This document shows positions 54,193-64,000 of a DNA stretch of 64,000 nucleotides, one piece after another. The stretch comes from Charina bottae (Eukaryota > Chordata > Lepidosauria > Squamata > Charinaidae), in assembly GCA_023362775.1 (NCBI GenBank), contig JALMGJ010000002.1, positions 108,989,981-109,053,980 on the forward strand. The letters run 5' to 3'. The number at the start of each line of letters is the position of its first letter. The stretch's first letter is position 1. The notes beneath the pieces were generated by a model. That model was not told where the DNA came from, searched no databases, and saw only the letters and a list, made by a program, of their open reading frames with translations. Both the position numbers and the translations under genes were made by a program.

Positions 54193-54478
54193 TGTCCCAG
54201 TCAGCCCAAGAACAGAAGGCAAGTCAGTGTATTCAGACTATCAGTTCTTTATTTGCATAACCATAGAGACAGAATCTTGCCAGACTGAAGCTTTCCTAAC
54301 TAACCTAAGGGGAAATACTCCAGGGGCTCTAGGGCGGGGCTAATCTAACTTTCTTTGTCTGCCTGCCAAGGCTCTCAAGGCTGTGAGTGCGTTTGTGTCC
54401 TTGGAATGCGCTCCCTCCTTCCTCAGCTCCAAAATCCATCATATCACACACACCCCTTCAGGGACGCATTCCATCACA
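54193..54478 (-). repeat. Solo LTR of an endogenous-retrovirus-like element
   Basis: On the minus strand TGTGATGGAATGCGTCCC...GACTGGGACA, 286 bp. It has GCAAATAAAGAACTGATAG as polyadenylation region. Flanks ACGCC and ATGCC are a 5-bp duplication with one change. It shares its TGTGATGGAATG start with the LTR at 50057. There are no genes inside. Confidence 0.6.
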
Positions 54479-55554
54479 ATGCCCTTGTGATCCCACACCA
54501 CTGACTCCATTAGGTAGCTAAGATTATTTCCTTCTAGCCTTCTGTTGGCACTGCATTTTCACAGATATTTCTAACTGAGCAGAGAAGTGGTTTGGCACAG
54601 TGACTATCACAGTGACTGCTAAGCTATTTTCCAAAATTGAAAAAAAAAAGACCTACAAGAGCTATAGATGTGGAGCAAGCAGGCTGCAGGCTGGATGCTG
54701 ATGTTTGTGCTTCCTTAGTGGTCTGCAAGTGGCACTGCTTGGTTAATGGCATACTCTTGGGATTTTATAATTGGCAATGGAATGTCATCATGATGTGTTG
54801 GTTCCATTTTTTTTCTGAAAGTTTAGGGAATAAAACATTCTACAGTATTTACATTATATCCAGAAAGATATCTGAAGTAGCAATGAGATAAATACCTCTC
54901 TTACAATTAACTGGGCTAATTGACTGAGCCCCCACCCCACAAAAAACAAAACAAAAACCCAGTATTGATCTCTCCTGATTCAACCATGTCCCAGGGATTG
55001 TCTCTGAAAATCAACAAAAGGTTATTTTATTTTATATTATCATTTTATTTCATTTGGATGTTTGATATAACTGAATGAAAATTTCAAGAATGATTTTGTT
55101 AGATGAAACCTGAAAAACACAATGCCTTTAAATGTTTTTTTTTCTTTTCTTTTAAGGAAATTGATGGTGATTGGTGTGGAACTAGATTATAGTTACAAAG
55201 TTAATTCTTTGGGGGTATCAAAACTGTCAAGTTTGAGATGATTAGGTTTAGGAGAATGTATAAGAGTCACATTTATATTTGGGGAGCTTTCCAAGCAAGA
55301 TATTATGTAAAGACCTAACTCTCTGGAGAAGGCTGTAATGCTGGGAAAGGAGGAAGGAAAGAAAAGATAAGGATGACCAGCAGCAAGGTGGATGGACTGT
55401 TAACAGTGGCAATGAGTGTGCTGTTGAAAGACCTGAAAGACCAGGTTAGGTACAGATCATAATGGAGAAAATCTATGTGGTTGCTAAGAGTTGTAGCTGA
55501 CTTGATGGCACATAATCACACAAAAATCCCAAGAGATGGCCCTAAAATACCTGC
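54479..55554. other. Unique DNA, no gene seen
   Basis: No recognised feature over about 1.1 kb. Confidence 0.5.
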
Positions 55555-55565
55555 AAAAGAAGGAT

Positions 55566-55806
55566 TCTTGTTGTTTATTTGTTCAGTCACTTCCAACTTT
55601 TCGTGACTTCATGGACCAGCCCACGCCAGAGCTTCCTGTTGGCCGTCACCATCCCCAGCTCCCCCACGGTTGAGTCCGTCACCTCCAGAATATCATCCAT
55701 CCATCTTGCCCTTGGTCGGCCCCTCTTCCTTTGGCCTTCCACTTTCCCTAGCATCAGCTTCTTCTCCAGGGTATCCTGTCTTCTTATTATGTGGCCAAAG
55801 TAATCC
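55566..55806 (-). mobile_element. 5'-truncated BovB insertion
   Basis: The last 240 bp of BovB on the minus strand, with an 11-bp duplication AAAAGAAGGAT at 55555-55565 and 55807-55817. It includes the end of the RT C-terminal region (RARWMDDILEVTDSTVGEL) and the 3' tail. Confidence 0.92.
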
Positions 55807-55817
55807 AAAAGAAGGAT

Positions 55818-56261
55818 AGCAAAAGGGATATCCTCAGATGTGGTCACAAAGTGTTTAACAACCCATCTGTTATGTCTAAACCAGGAGATTATTGTTACAT
55901 AGTTCCGAATAAGGATGAACCATAAATCATGATTTGAATCTACTATAAATCATTTGAATCCACTATAAAATAATGAATTGTTCTGGATTAGGTAACCATG
56001 GTTTCCTGTTTCTGGTATAATATGAAAATAGGTTAACTGAAGACTTAAGGGTTTAATTGTGTTGTATTAAGAACAGAAGAAAGAAGGAAGTGCATAGGGC
56101 TGATACATATTTTGGCTACATATTTTGGTTTACTGAGCCAAGTTGTGATTGTCCAGATCCATATTAGAGATTTATAGCATCTTGTAACATCTCCTAGCCC
56201 TCATTGTGCTGATATATCATTAATGAATGCAGGATTTATATTGCTATAGTGATGTCTGGGT
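55818..56261. other. Unique DNA, no gene seen
   Basis: No recognised feature. Confidence 0.5.
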
Positions 56262-56347
56262 GATGGGAGAGATGGGAGAGTCCCCCATCGGGGGAGATGG
56301 GCGGTGATAGAAATTTGAACAATAAATAAATAAATAAATAAATAAAT
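56262..56347 (+). repeat. Retroposon 3' tail with (AAAT)n
   Basis: GGGGGAGATGGGCGGTGATA then AATAAAT units. Same tail as at 40884 and 61888. Confidence 0.6.
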
Positions 56348-57567
56348 GTTATAAGATGCAATAAATTGCTCATGTAAAAAGAGCCAACGAGTTCTTCTGT
56401 CTTAGTGGCTACTTAAATTCAAAGCTCATGAGAGAAGGCAAAGTACACATTGTTTCTCATTCCAATTATAGCCTGGACAGACCTCAAGTATTGAATTTCA
56501 TACTGATAATTATTCTATGGGTGCTATTCCCACAAAAGCAATAGATTGTACCTTTTTATGAATAATTATAATAAAGAATTATTTTCTTTGTATCTATCAA
56601 GAAACTCAAAAGGCTGCAAGTCTGAATATAATTCACATAACTGTAATTAAGATTATGAGATCAGGCAAATAAAAAGAGATTGCACAGTAAATATGCATTT
56701 ATTTCTCATTTGCAGTCCCTAGGGAAATATAGGGCTGGGGGAGGGGAGACATAATGCCATTCAAATTCATTAATACAATTTATTTTGGTTCTTCACTCAC
56801 ACATTCATCTTTAAAAATAATAGTTCATTAGTCACATTTGTTGTTCTACTTTTTGTTCCTATTCATGGTGGCTACAAAGCTGTTTTTAGCAGTACACATC
56901 ATTATTTTTAACCCATAAGGCCCAAATCACTGCATATTACTGTGGGTAAAAATGGTGGCCATTAATTCAACAACTCAACTTATTTACACAAAGGAGATAT
57001 GACAGAAGATAGCCAGCAGGAACAGTCACTGCACACTCATTTTGAAATGAATGAAAATTCAGATGAATGGCCCCGTTTAATATATTTCCCCAAAGTGAAT
57101 GTAAATTTCTACATTATATACATCTTCATATCATGCTGAAGTTCCATCATGGAATATTACAATTTTTACTCCCTTGTCCTCTTACATGTAAACTATGTTT
57201 TGACCTTATGGTGTGGTTGGTTGGTTGGTTTGTTGTAATGATCTTAGTCTTTTATTTTTCGGGCTTCTTTGGTTTTCAACTTTTTCTGCTGTAGGACCAC
57301 AGTTACTGCTCTTAACTATGGTGGGATTAAACAATGAAGCATGACCAGGAAGTGCATCCAACTTCATTCTCAGTTAAGAACTTTCTGGAAATTAAGTCTT
57401 ACGTTAGCTCTAAAACTAATGGATATCTTGTAAAATAAATGGTTACAACTCTCAGTTCTATTGTAATAGGAGCATAAATGTTTGCTTAGCACTAAAACTG
57501 GAACAGTAATCCCAGGAGCCCATGACCAATAGCAAATGTATGAATTTGTTTTAAATTGCCATGTAGA
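56348..57567. other. Unique DNA, no gene seen
   Basis: AT-rich, repeat-poor; no exon recognised. Confidence 0.5.
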
Positions 57568-57575
57568 CTTTAGAG

Positions 57576-57915
57576 CAGCGGTCCCCAACCTTTCTGGCAC
57601 CAGGGTCCAATCGTGGAAGAAAATATTTCCATGGACCGGGGGGGCGGGGTTTGCAGGCAGGAGCCAATTGCGTGCACCGGGGGTGGGGTTTGCAGGTGGG
57701 AGCCAATCACATACACTGGGGGGCAAGGTTTGCAGGCGGGAGCCAAACACGTGCACCAGGGGGCGGGGTTTGCAGGCAGGAGCCAATCACGCACACCAGG
57801 GGTGGGGTAATTGCGCGCACCAGGGGGCAGGGTTTGCAGAAGGGAGCCCCACGGCCCACTTCCTAACAGGCCATGGCCCATTAGTGGGCCACGGCCCACA
57901 GGTTGGGGACCCCTG
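57576..57915. mobile_element. Non-autonomous hAT element, family D, with a 38-40-bp minisatellite
   Basis: Ends CAGCGGTCCCCAACC and GGTTGGGGACCCCTG, with the 8-bp duplication CTTTAGAG at 57568-57575 and 57916-57923. It is 340 bp. The interior (57635-57850) is five or six units of GGGGCGGGGTTTGCAGGCAG with GAGCCAATCACG, period about 38-40 bp, related to the units in families A and C. Frames of 65-154 codons on both strands are translations of this array. Confidence 0.94.
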
Positions 57916-57923
57916 CTTTAGAG

Positions 57924-58269
57924 TATCATATCTAACAGTACTGTGGAATAATAATAATAAAAAATTATTAGCTGTTCAGTCATGTTTAAGGCTCTTATAA
58001 CAGAATGAAGATAAAGACCATTGCTAGACCAGAAGCTCTGCTACAGCACAATCTACTAGTTCACAAGTCATCCCAATAGACATTAAACCCAGCCTGTATA
58101 GACCAACTTTTAGTTATAAATTTAAATGATAAAAAAGCTTCAAGTCTGCTTTGTCCCTTTTGAGAACAATGTTACCCAGAAAGACAACATAGCTTTATTC
58201 AAATGTAGTTCTCCCATAACAAGCCTCCCATAACAAGCCACCCAGAGAGTTGGGCAGCATACAAGTTTA

Positions 58270-58303
<34 letters not shown>

Positions 58304-58519
58304 TTCTTGCAGCATTGACAGGGAGGCTTGCCAATGTTTTAGGGACTCAAGAGCCAGAAACATTTATTGGAAAAAAGTAAATATAACTAGATTTTTGTCT
58401 TTTGACTCAAGGCACTGAACGGAAATGCCATGAATTGCTCTAGATTTGTGACTGGACTGCAAGAATCATTGTCCTCAAAACTAGCAAGTCATTCATGAGA
58501 TGTGGTTTCATGGTGGTCA
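57924..58519. other. Unique DNA with a (TTA)n tract at 58269-58303
   Basis: Twelve TTA units; otherwise nothing is recognised. Confidence 0.5.
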
Positions 58520-58527
58520 TTATAGAG

Positions 58528-58786
58528 CAGAGCTTTCCAAACTGTGTGTCATGACACGTTAGTGTGTCGGCTGCAGTGTCTGGGTGTGTCGCGGCTGCTG
58601 CTGCCTCTGAGCCCTGCCAGGATTCCGCGCAGGTCCTAGTGCCTGCCTTGTGCCTTGCTGCCTCCAAACCTGCTGTGATTCCACGCAGGTCCTAGTGCCT
58701 GCCTTGTGCCCTGCTGTAAGAGTGTGTCGCGAAATGATGCATGTGTAAAAAGTGTGTCACCAACATGAAAAGTTTGGAAAGCTCTG
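58528..58786. mobile_element. Non-autonomous hAT element, family B (copy B2)
   Basis: Ends CAGAGCTTTCCAAACTGTGT and AGTTTGGAAAGCTCTG, with the 8-bp duplication TTATAGAG at 58520-58527 and 58787-58794. It is 259 bp, with a single 117-bp unit where B1 has three. The length difference between B1 and B2, 234 bp, is exactly two units. Confidence 0.94.
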
Positions 58787-58794
58787 TTATAGAG

Positions 58795-59398
58795 GATGGT
58801 AAAGAACCTGGCAGCTGATAGGATGCCTAAATATAAGAGAACTAGGTTTTGAAGTCAACTTCTGTTTTAACCAGTCTAAACTTCTTTCTCTGGAAACAAG
58901 CCAACCTGACTTCCCTCAGCACATAAGATAGCAGGATGGCTAGGAGGGAGGGAGGGAGGGAATATGCAGGTCCTGGTAAAACAAGTTGAACACCAGAGCA
59001 GAGTAGGAAGTAGCAAGGTGGAACTGCTGTGTTTTGTTTGGACGTTATATACTAGTAGTCTGTGTCTGCTGTGATTTGTGCATAAAAATGTACCCTATAA
59101 CAGCAAGTATTTCTTGAAATTTCTCAAGGCTTTGTGAGTATTCACTTGGAACCAAAACAAAGTCTTGGCTCTTTTTATCAGGTGAAATAATAAGAATCTC
59201 ATGAATCCTCAGCATAACTTCAAAACTGGTGGGGGGGTTGGTGAGAGAGAGAGAGAGAGAGAATTTAAAACATCTCCAAAAGATTAGCATTAAGAAAACA
59301 AAAAGTCAAGTATTATATTTTGCCAGTCCATCAGTTGAATAGAAGACAAAACCTTCTATCCTGGTGAGAAGGAGAGAGTGGAAATTGTAGGTTTATAT
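58795..59398. other. Unique DNA with (GGGA)n and (GA)n tracts
   Basis: Short simple repeats at about 58946-58962 and 59234-59261; no gene is recognised. Confidence 0.5.
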
Positions 59399-59409
59399 CC
59401 ACTGCCCTA

Positions 59410-59644
59410 GAGCCAATTTGCTCTAGTGGTTAAGGCACCAGGCTAGAAACCAGAAGACCATGAGTTCTAGTCCCGCCTTAGGCACAAAGCCAGCTGGGGG
59501 ACCTTGGGCCAGTCACTCTCTCTCAGCCCTACAAAGGAGGCAAGGGCAAACCACTTCTGAAAAAGCTTGCCAATAAAACTGCAGGGACTAGTCCAGGCAG
59601 TCTCCGAGAATTGGACACAATTGAATGGATTAAAAAAAAAAAAA
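59410..59644 (+). repeat. tRNA-derived SINE with MIR-like core and BovB-like tail
   Basis: Full copy: head GAGCCAATTTGCTCTAGTGG, GAGTTCTAGTCCCGCC as B box, core GGGACCTTGGGCCAGTCACT, then CAGTCTCCGAGAATTGGACA and CAATTGAATGGATT with a poly-A tail. The target duplication CCACTGCCCTA lies at 59399-59409 and 59645-59655. The GGACACAATTGAATGG end resembles GGACACGACTGAACG of the BovB end. Confidence 0.88.
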
Positions 59645-59655
59645 CCACTGCCCTA

Positions 59656-61508
59656 ACTATGTCTTTCTATAGGTTCCTTTGAAAGGATTAAGTAGGGTAT
59701 GCCCCACTGTTGTTCCCTAGCTTGTCACATAATGATTTTTATATCATAAGCAAGCAAGCAAAGATGACCAGCAAGAGATGAATAATAATTGTTTTCTAAC
59801 ACTGATTTTGTATTATAAAAAAAATGGGAATTATTTCACAATGTATCTGTTTAGCACTGTCCATGTGCACACAAAAAGAATAAGATTTTTTTTCAATTCT
59901 TCCCTTCTTTTAAAAAGAGAAGCAGTTGCTGAAGCCCACACATCTGTAATTGTTAAGTATTACTGGGAGAAAATGCATACACTCTATTGATGTGAATCTC
60001 AGGGCAGCATCAATCTTTGTGACTTTCAAAACTTACATCTGTGCTAATAAAAACTCACAGTTTGGGGGGGTTTTGCGGGGGGACATGCAGCTGGATTTGT
60101 GTTGATGGTCTCTTTTCGGGCTCTGCCAGCCAGCCTATGTAAGATGCAGTATGGTGGATGAATCAGTAAGATATGAAAGATTTATTAAGAACTTTAGCCA
60201 GCCGCTCATCCCTGTTGCAAACTCATATCAATAAGCACTTTCTTTGTTTACAGATGCCTCCACCTCCCCCAGACTGTTTGCTTCATGTTGAATACACAAT
60301 TAAAATGGCAGTGAGGAAAAGCAGGGAGTCTTGACAAATCCACAAGCATGCAATATTGAGAGCTGTCAGTAGTGCAGAGGGGAGATGTTCAGCAGTTGCT
60401 TTCCATTTATTGTGAAGCACAAACAAAATCACACTTGAATATAGAGCCTTCGGCTCCTGTTGAATCATGGTTACTTTAGATGGTAACGTAACACTGATTT
60501 CATACTGTATCGTTGTAAAGCTGCCCTTTGGCAAAGGCAGAATAGTGATGGGAGATGCTGGTTCACTTATGAAATGGTGGGGAAAGTAACACAGAAAGAG
60601 GGGATGTCAGCATTATTTGCACATGCCCTAATTTTGACAAAGTAACATTTACAGTGTGACTAGCACTGTTCTCCATTTCAACTCTTCCTCTTCAATGTTT
60701 CCTTCACCCTTCTATGTCCTTCAAGATCAGAACATCGCTTAGCTGAGGAATGGTTAGTAAAGGGCTGCATGTTCAGACTTTGGAGAAAAAGACGTAAAAA
60801 AGTCCCGTGTAGTTGGATGAAGCAGTCTTGTTCTTAATGCTAGAGTGGCACCAAGTGGCCAAGGACTGAATTAGGAAAAACATATTTTTCATCTTCAGCT
60901 CACTGCAGGTCATATTTGCTATATTATTAGTTAAAGAAAAATGGACCGGCAGGTCAATTATACAAAAGAGGCCAGATGAATTTACTAAAAATTCTGATAA
61001 TCCACACATTGTACATTTAAAAGGGCAGGTAGGGGGAAAAAATTCCTATGAAGCCTATTAAAGAGAACAAAACCCAGAAGTTTCTGACAGGCAAAGGATA
61101 TTTCCCATTCTCCTGTGCCACAGTAATTCTTATAAATCTGATAAAGAAGATGCATTGTTGATATTTCACTGAGAATGCTAATTATCAGGATAAGGACGAG
61201 TAGTACTGTTCAAGAATTCTGACCCTAACATCTGAAATATTATCACATCACTTAAAAGAAGAAGAAATAGTTTCTATACATGTGATTCACATGATTATGG
61301 AAAATTAATTGTATTTTGTCTATATCCCCCCCACCAAAAAAAAAACCTGTAAGAGACTATGGCAGAATTCTAGATCAATGACTTCTACAAATAACTTTCC
61401 ATTATATGTGTTGGGCCTTCAGAAATCTTTTCCCCCCGTTATTAATAGTTAATTGCATTAATGTATAGCTCCCTTCGACTACTGTTTCATTAGTGAACAA
61501 GATATCTT
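59656..61508. other. Unique DNA with candidate conserved elements
   Basis: The sections 60240-60540 and 60890-61020 are repeat-free with a balanced texture (for example GCATGCAATATTGAGAGCTG). Such stretches in gene deserts are often conserved enhancers, but I cannot test this. The frames at 60283-60534 and 60773-61009 have no domain. Confidence 0.4.
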
Positions 61509-61567
61509 CATTCATTCATTCATTCATTCATTCATATATGCATGCATGCATGCATGCATGCATGCAA
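61509..61567 (+). repeat. (ATTC)n and (ATGC)n microsatellites
   Basis: About six ATTC units, then eight ATGC units. Confidence 0.92.
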
Positions 61568-61887
61568 ACTCACTGGAGAATGGGAGAGGCCAGATCATTA
61601 CCTGAAACTGAAGCAGGGTCATTCATATCTGAACTTAGGCTGAATCCAAATCTAAACCTTTTCAAAGTTTGTCCAAGCAGAATGTGAAAGACTATGAATA
61701 ATGGGTTTCCTTCTTCATGTTTTAATGACCCAGAATAGGTCATGTGAGGTGCAAACTGATTTCAGGAGAGGAATAACTTCATTTTGGAAACTCTCTTCCT
61801 GGTTGTCATGAATCCATAGCAGCCAAATTTTATTTCTGTTCTATAGATTCTGGGGCAGGCATTTAGAATTATTGATCTCTCCAGCAG

Positions 61888-61969
61888 TATTTATTATTTA
61901 TTTATTTATTATTTCAATTTATTCCCCGCCCATCTCCCTTGCAAGGGACTCTGGGCAGGTTACAACAAG
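61888..61969 (-). repeat. Retroposon 3' tail
   Basis: On the minus strand CAAGGGAGATGGGCGGGGAA is followed by an AAATAATAAAT tail, as at 40884 and 56262. Confidence 0.55.
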
Positions 61970-61977
61970 TATAGAGA

Positions 61978-62283
61978 AACCTTTCTCAACCTTTTGACCC
62001 TAGAGGAACCCTTGAAATATTTTTCAGGCCTCGGGAAACCCCTGCACATTCAGGCTCAAATATAGGCCACAAATGACAAAATTATTATATTTGTTTCATG
62101 TGTAGTCCTATATATATGCATTAGCAGTGTTCTTAAACTAAAAATAAAGAATGAAACCTACCTCTTTAATGTGGTTGCCTGAATTTGATTTTTTTTTAAA
62201 ATAAATCGTGATCTCCCAGGGAACCCCTAGTGACCTCTCATGGAACCCTAGAGTTCCATGGAACCCTGGTTAAGAAACCCTGG
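61978..62283. mobile_element. Old non-autonomous hAT element
   Basis: Ends AACCTTTCTCAACCTTTTGA and GGTTAAGAAACCCTGG are imperfect inverted repeats. Flanks TATAGAGA and CCTAGAGA match at six of eight bases. More diverged than the other hAT copies here. Confidence 0.7.
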
Positions 62284-62291
62284 CCTAGAGA

Positions 62292-63738
62292 TTGCAGGTT
62301 GTTTAGTTGTAACAGAAAACCTCATAATGGGGTGACTGAAAGTCAGGCTTTGGGATTTTAGTGGACCCCAGACAATTGGATGGCAAGAAAATTATGTCAT
62401 TGCCAAAACAGAATGTTGAATGAAGAATCTGAGAACAAAATTTTTCCTTAAGTCATCCAAGGAATCAAAAGACATAGAGAAAGACAAGATAACTTTGGGT
62501 AGGGAGGCAAGGAAGGAGAAGTGACTAAAAGTGTGTGTGACAGTATAATTATGCTTGAGAGATCCTGATATAGAACATCCTAAACACAATGCCCTAAATT
62601 CTCAGTTTGCCCACTGGAAAAATAAAGCCACTAGACAAAATACAGTTAAAGATACAGTTTCCTTAATTCTAAGAAACCCAATGAGAAGTTAGTGATCATA
62701 TCCCCTGAATGAGAGGTTCATAAATGTCATGGAAACACATGATTGAGCTTAGACTATAATTGGGCTGTGCCACAAACTGATGATCTTTTAAAAACCACAA
62801 TGGATGTTTTACCTGCAGAATGAAGCATTATTTCTCTCAGCATGCAAAGTGTTCAAGCAATGAATAAGACTGTATTTTCCACCTTAGTGAAGTTTTACAC
62901 CATAGATTCGTAAGTCTGGTAACTAGCTCACAAATAAATAAGCAGCAATCTATCTAGCAGCTTCTCCAAACAATATTTTGCTCATCCTCTGCTATGCTAG
63001 TGGAAAAAGCTAAGATAATCTTACTACGTACTAGCACTCCAGGAACGTTATACAACTTTGGAATAGAAGGACACAAGATCTACTTAATGGGGTTATAAGC
63101 TGTTTTAGAGCTGGATCCACATATCAGGGCAACTGCTTATTGTAACCTCTGTCATTTTGGTATGTTCTTGGTATACATACATTTGTACCAAAGTAGGGCA
63201 TTTGCATGGGTCCTGAAGGATGACTGTTTCATCTTGTCTACAGCAGCTTTCCACATCTTGGTGTTTCCACTTCTGCTATTAAACCCACATTTAAATTCTG
63301 TTGCACATAACCAGGTATCGCAGCAATAGTGGATCATCACACTTGTACCTAGCAACCATTCACACAATAGCTTCTTTTGAAAGGGAATTACTTTACTGAA
63401 TTTACACAGCAGCATAAAAGAACAACTGATTTCTTTAGGAGAGATTAGCCAATAAATTATCAAAGGGAATTAATAAAGACCATACAAGTATGAAAATCCA
63501 AAAGAAAAAGATAAGGTATATTATTATAAGCAGATAGAAATCACAGTAACAAATGGAAAGCTAAATGTGTTGATGAAAAAATCTGGGTGAGGTTTGTAAG
63601 GTTACAAATGCTTCATTTGAACTGGCAACAAACCAATCAAGAGTCTTAAAGAGGCTGGGGTTAATAAAACTTGGAAGATGCTGAAACACTTAGGGAAGAC
63701 TGAGAAAGTGGTTATAAATACAGGAGTATTAAAGAAGA
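62292..63738. other. Unique DNA, no gene seen
   Basis: No transposon end or convincing exon. The 103-codon minus frame at 63152-63463 has no recognisable domain. Confidence 0.5.
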
Positions 63739-64000
63739 GACTGGGAGCGCGATGGCTCAGCGGTTAAGATGCCAGGCTTGTCAATCGGAAGATCGCAAGT
63801 TCGGAGGTTCGAGACCCTAGCCCTGCGTGATGGAGTGAGCTCCCGCACTAGCTCCAGCTCTTGCCAACCTAGCAATTCGAAAGCATGCAAATGCAAGTGG
63901 ATAAATAGGTACCACTTCGGTGGGAAGGTAACAGCGTTCTGTGCGCATCATGCCAGCCACATGACTGTGGAAGCATCTTCGGACAACGCCAGCTCTTCGG
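63739..64000 (+). repeat. Sauria-type SINE, cut by the window end
   Basis: Plus-strand copy with A box ATGGCTCAGCGG, B box GGTTCGAGACC, then CTCCCGCACTAGCTCCAGCT and GGTACCACTTCGGTGGG. Same family as 21478-21812. The 3' part lies beyond base 64000. Confidence 0.88.

Overview
The window looks like intergenic or intronic DNA from a squamate reptile (lizard, gecko or snake). The evidence is the repeat mix: a near full-length BovB (RTE) LINE with further fragments, Sauria-type tRNA SINEs, MIR/CORE-like SINEs, L1, an L2-type tail, an R4-like LINE piece, a Penelope-like remnant, a Ty1/copia element and many non-autonomous hAT elements with exact 8-bp target duplications. I recognise no host protein-coding exon, tRNA, functional rRNA gene or CRISPR array. 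Almost every long open frame is either transposon-derived or an artefact of GC-rich tandem repeats.

Layout: 1-2.3 kb is AT-rich unique DNA. 2.3-8.0 kb is a nested stack: an L2-type tail duplicated in tandem (97 bp), split by a minus-strand BovB (2443-7949), itself split by a 2.27-kb hAT element (4809-7077) that houses a 205-bp GC-rich tandem array. 8.1-12.1 kb is a young but internally deleted copia element in a (TTTTG)n tract, next to a hAT element with a 117-bp tandem array (12148-12640). 13.6-15.4 kb is a (TTTTA)n tract and a SINE split by an LTR-like insertion. 15.5-31 kb is mostly unique with an R4-like fragment, hAT elements and SINEs. 31-38 kb has further hAT elements and a 5S-like remnant. 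42.1 kb holds a palindromic Penelope-like fragment with two hammerhead-ribozyme-like cores. 44.4-46.5 and 52.0-54.1 kb are two L1 copies of about 2.1 kb that keep both ends but lack ORF2. 47.0-48.4 kb is a large GC-rich hAT element with long inverted repeats. 48.9-54.5 kb has LTR remnants. The rest to 64 kb is unique DNA with hAT, BovB and SINE insertions, ending inside a Sauria-type SINE.

The elements do not form a pathway; they form partner relations. The SINEs share 3' tail motifs with BovB, which probably supplied their reverse transcriptase. The ORF2-less L1 copies must have used a complete L1. The hAT elements encode no transposase and depended on one elsewhere. The most unusual signals are: a GC-box/CCAAT/E-box-like unit repeated in three terminally different hAT families; exact unit-number differences of a minisatellite between two copies of one hAT family; copia LTRs that are identical except at the U5 tip; and the head-to-head hammerhead cores. 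All family assignments come from reading motifs by eye, without a database search.
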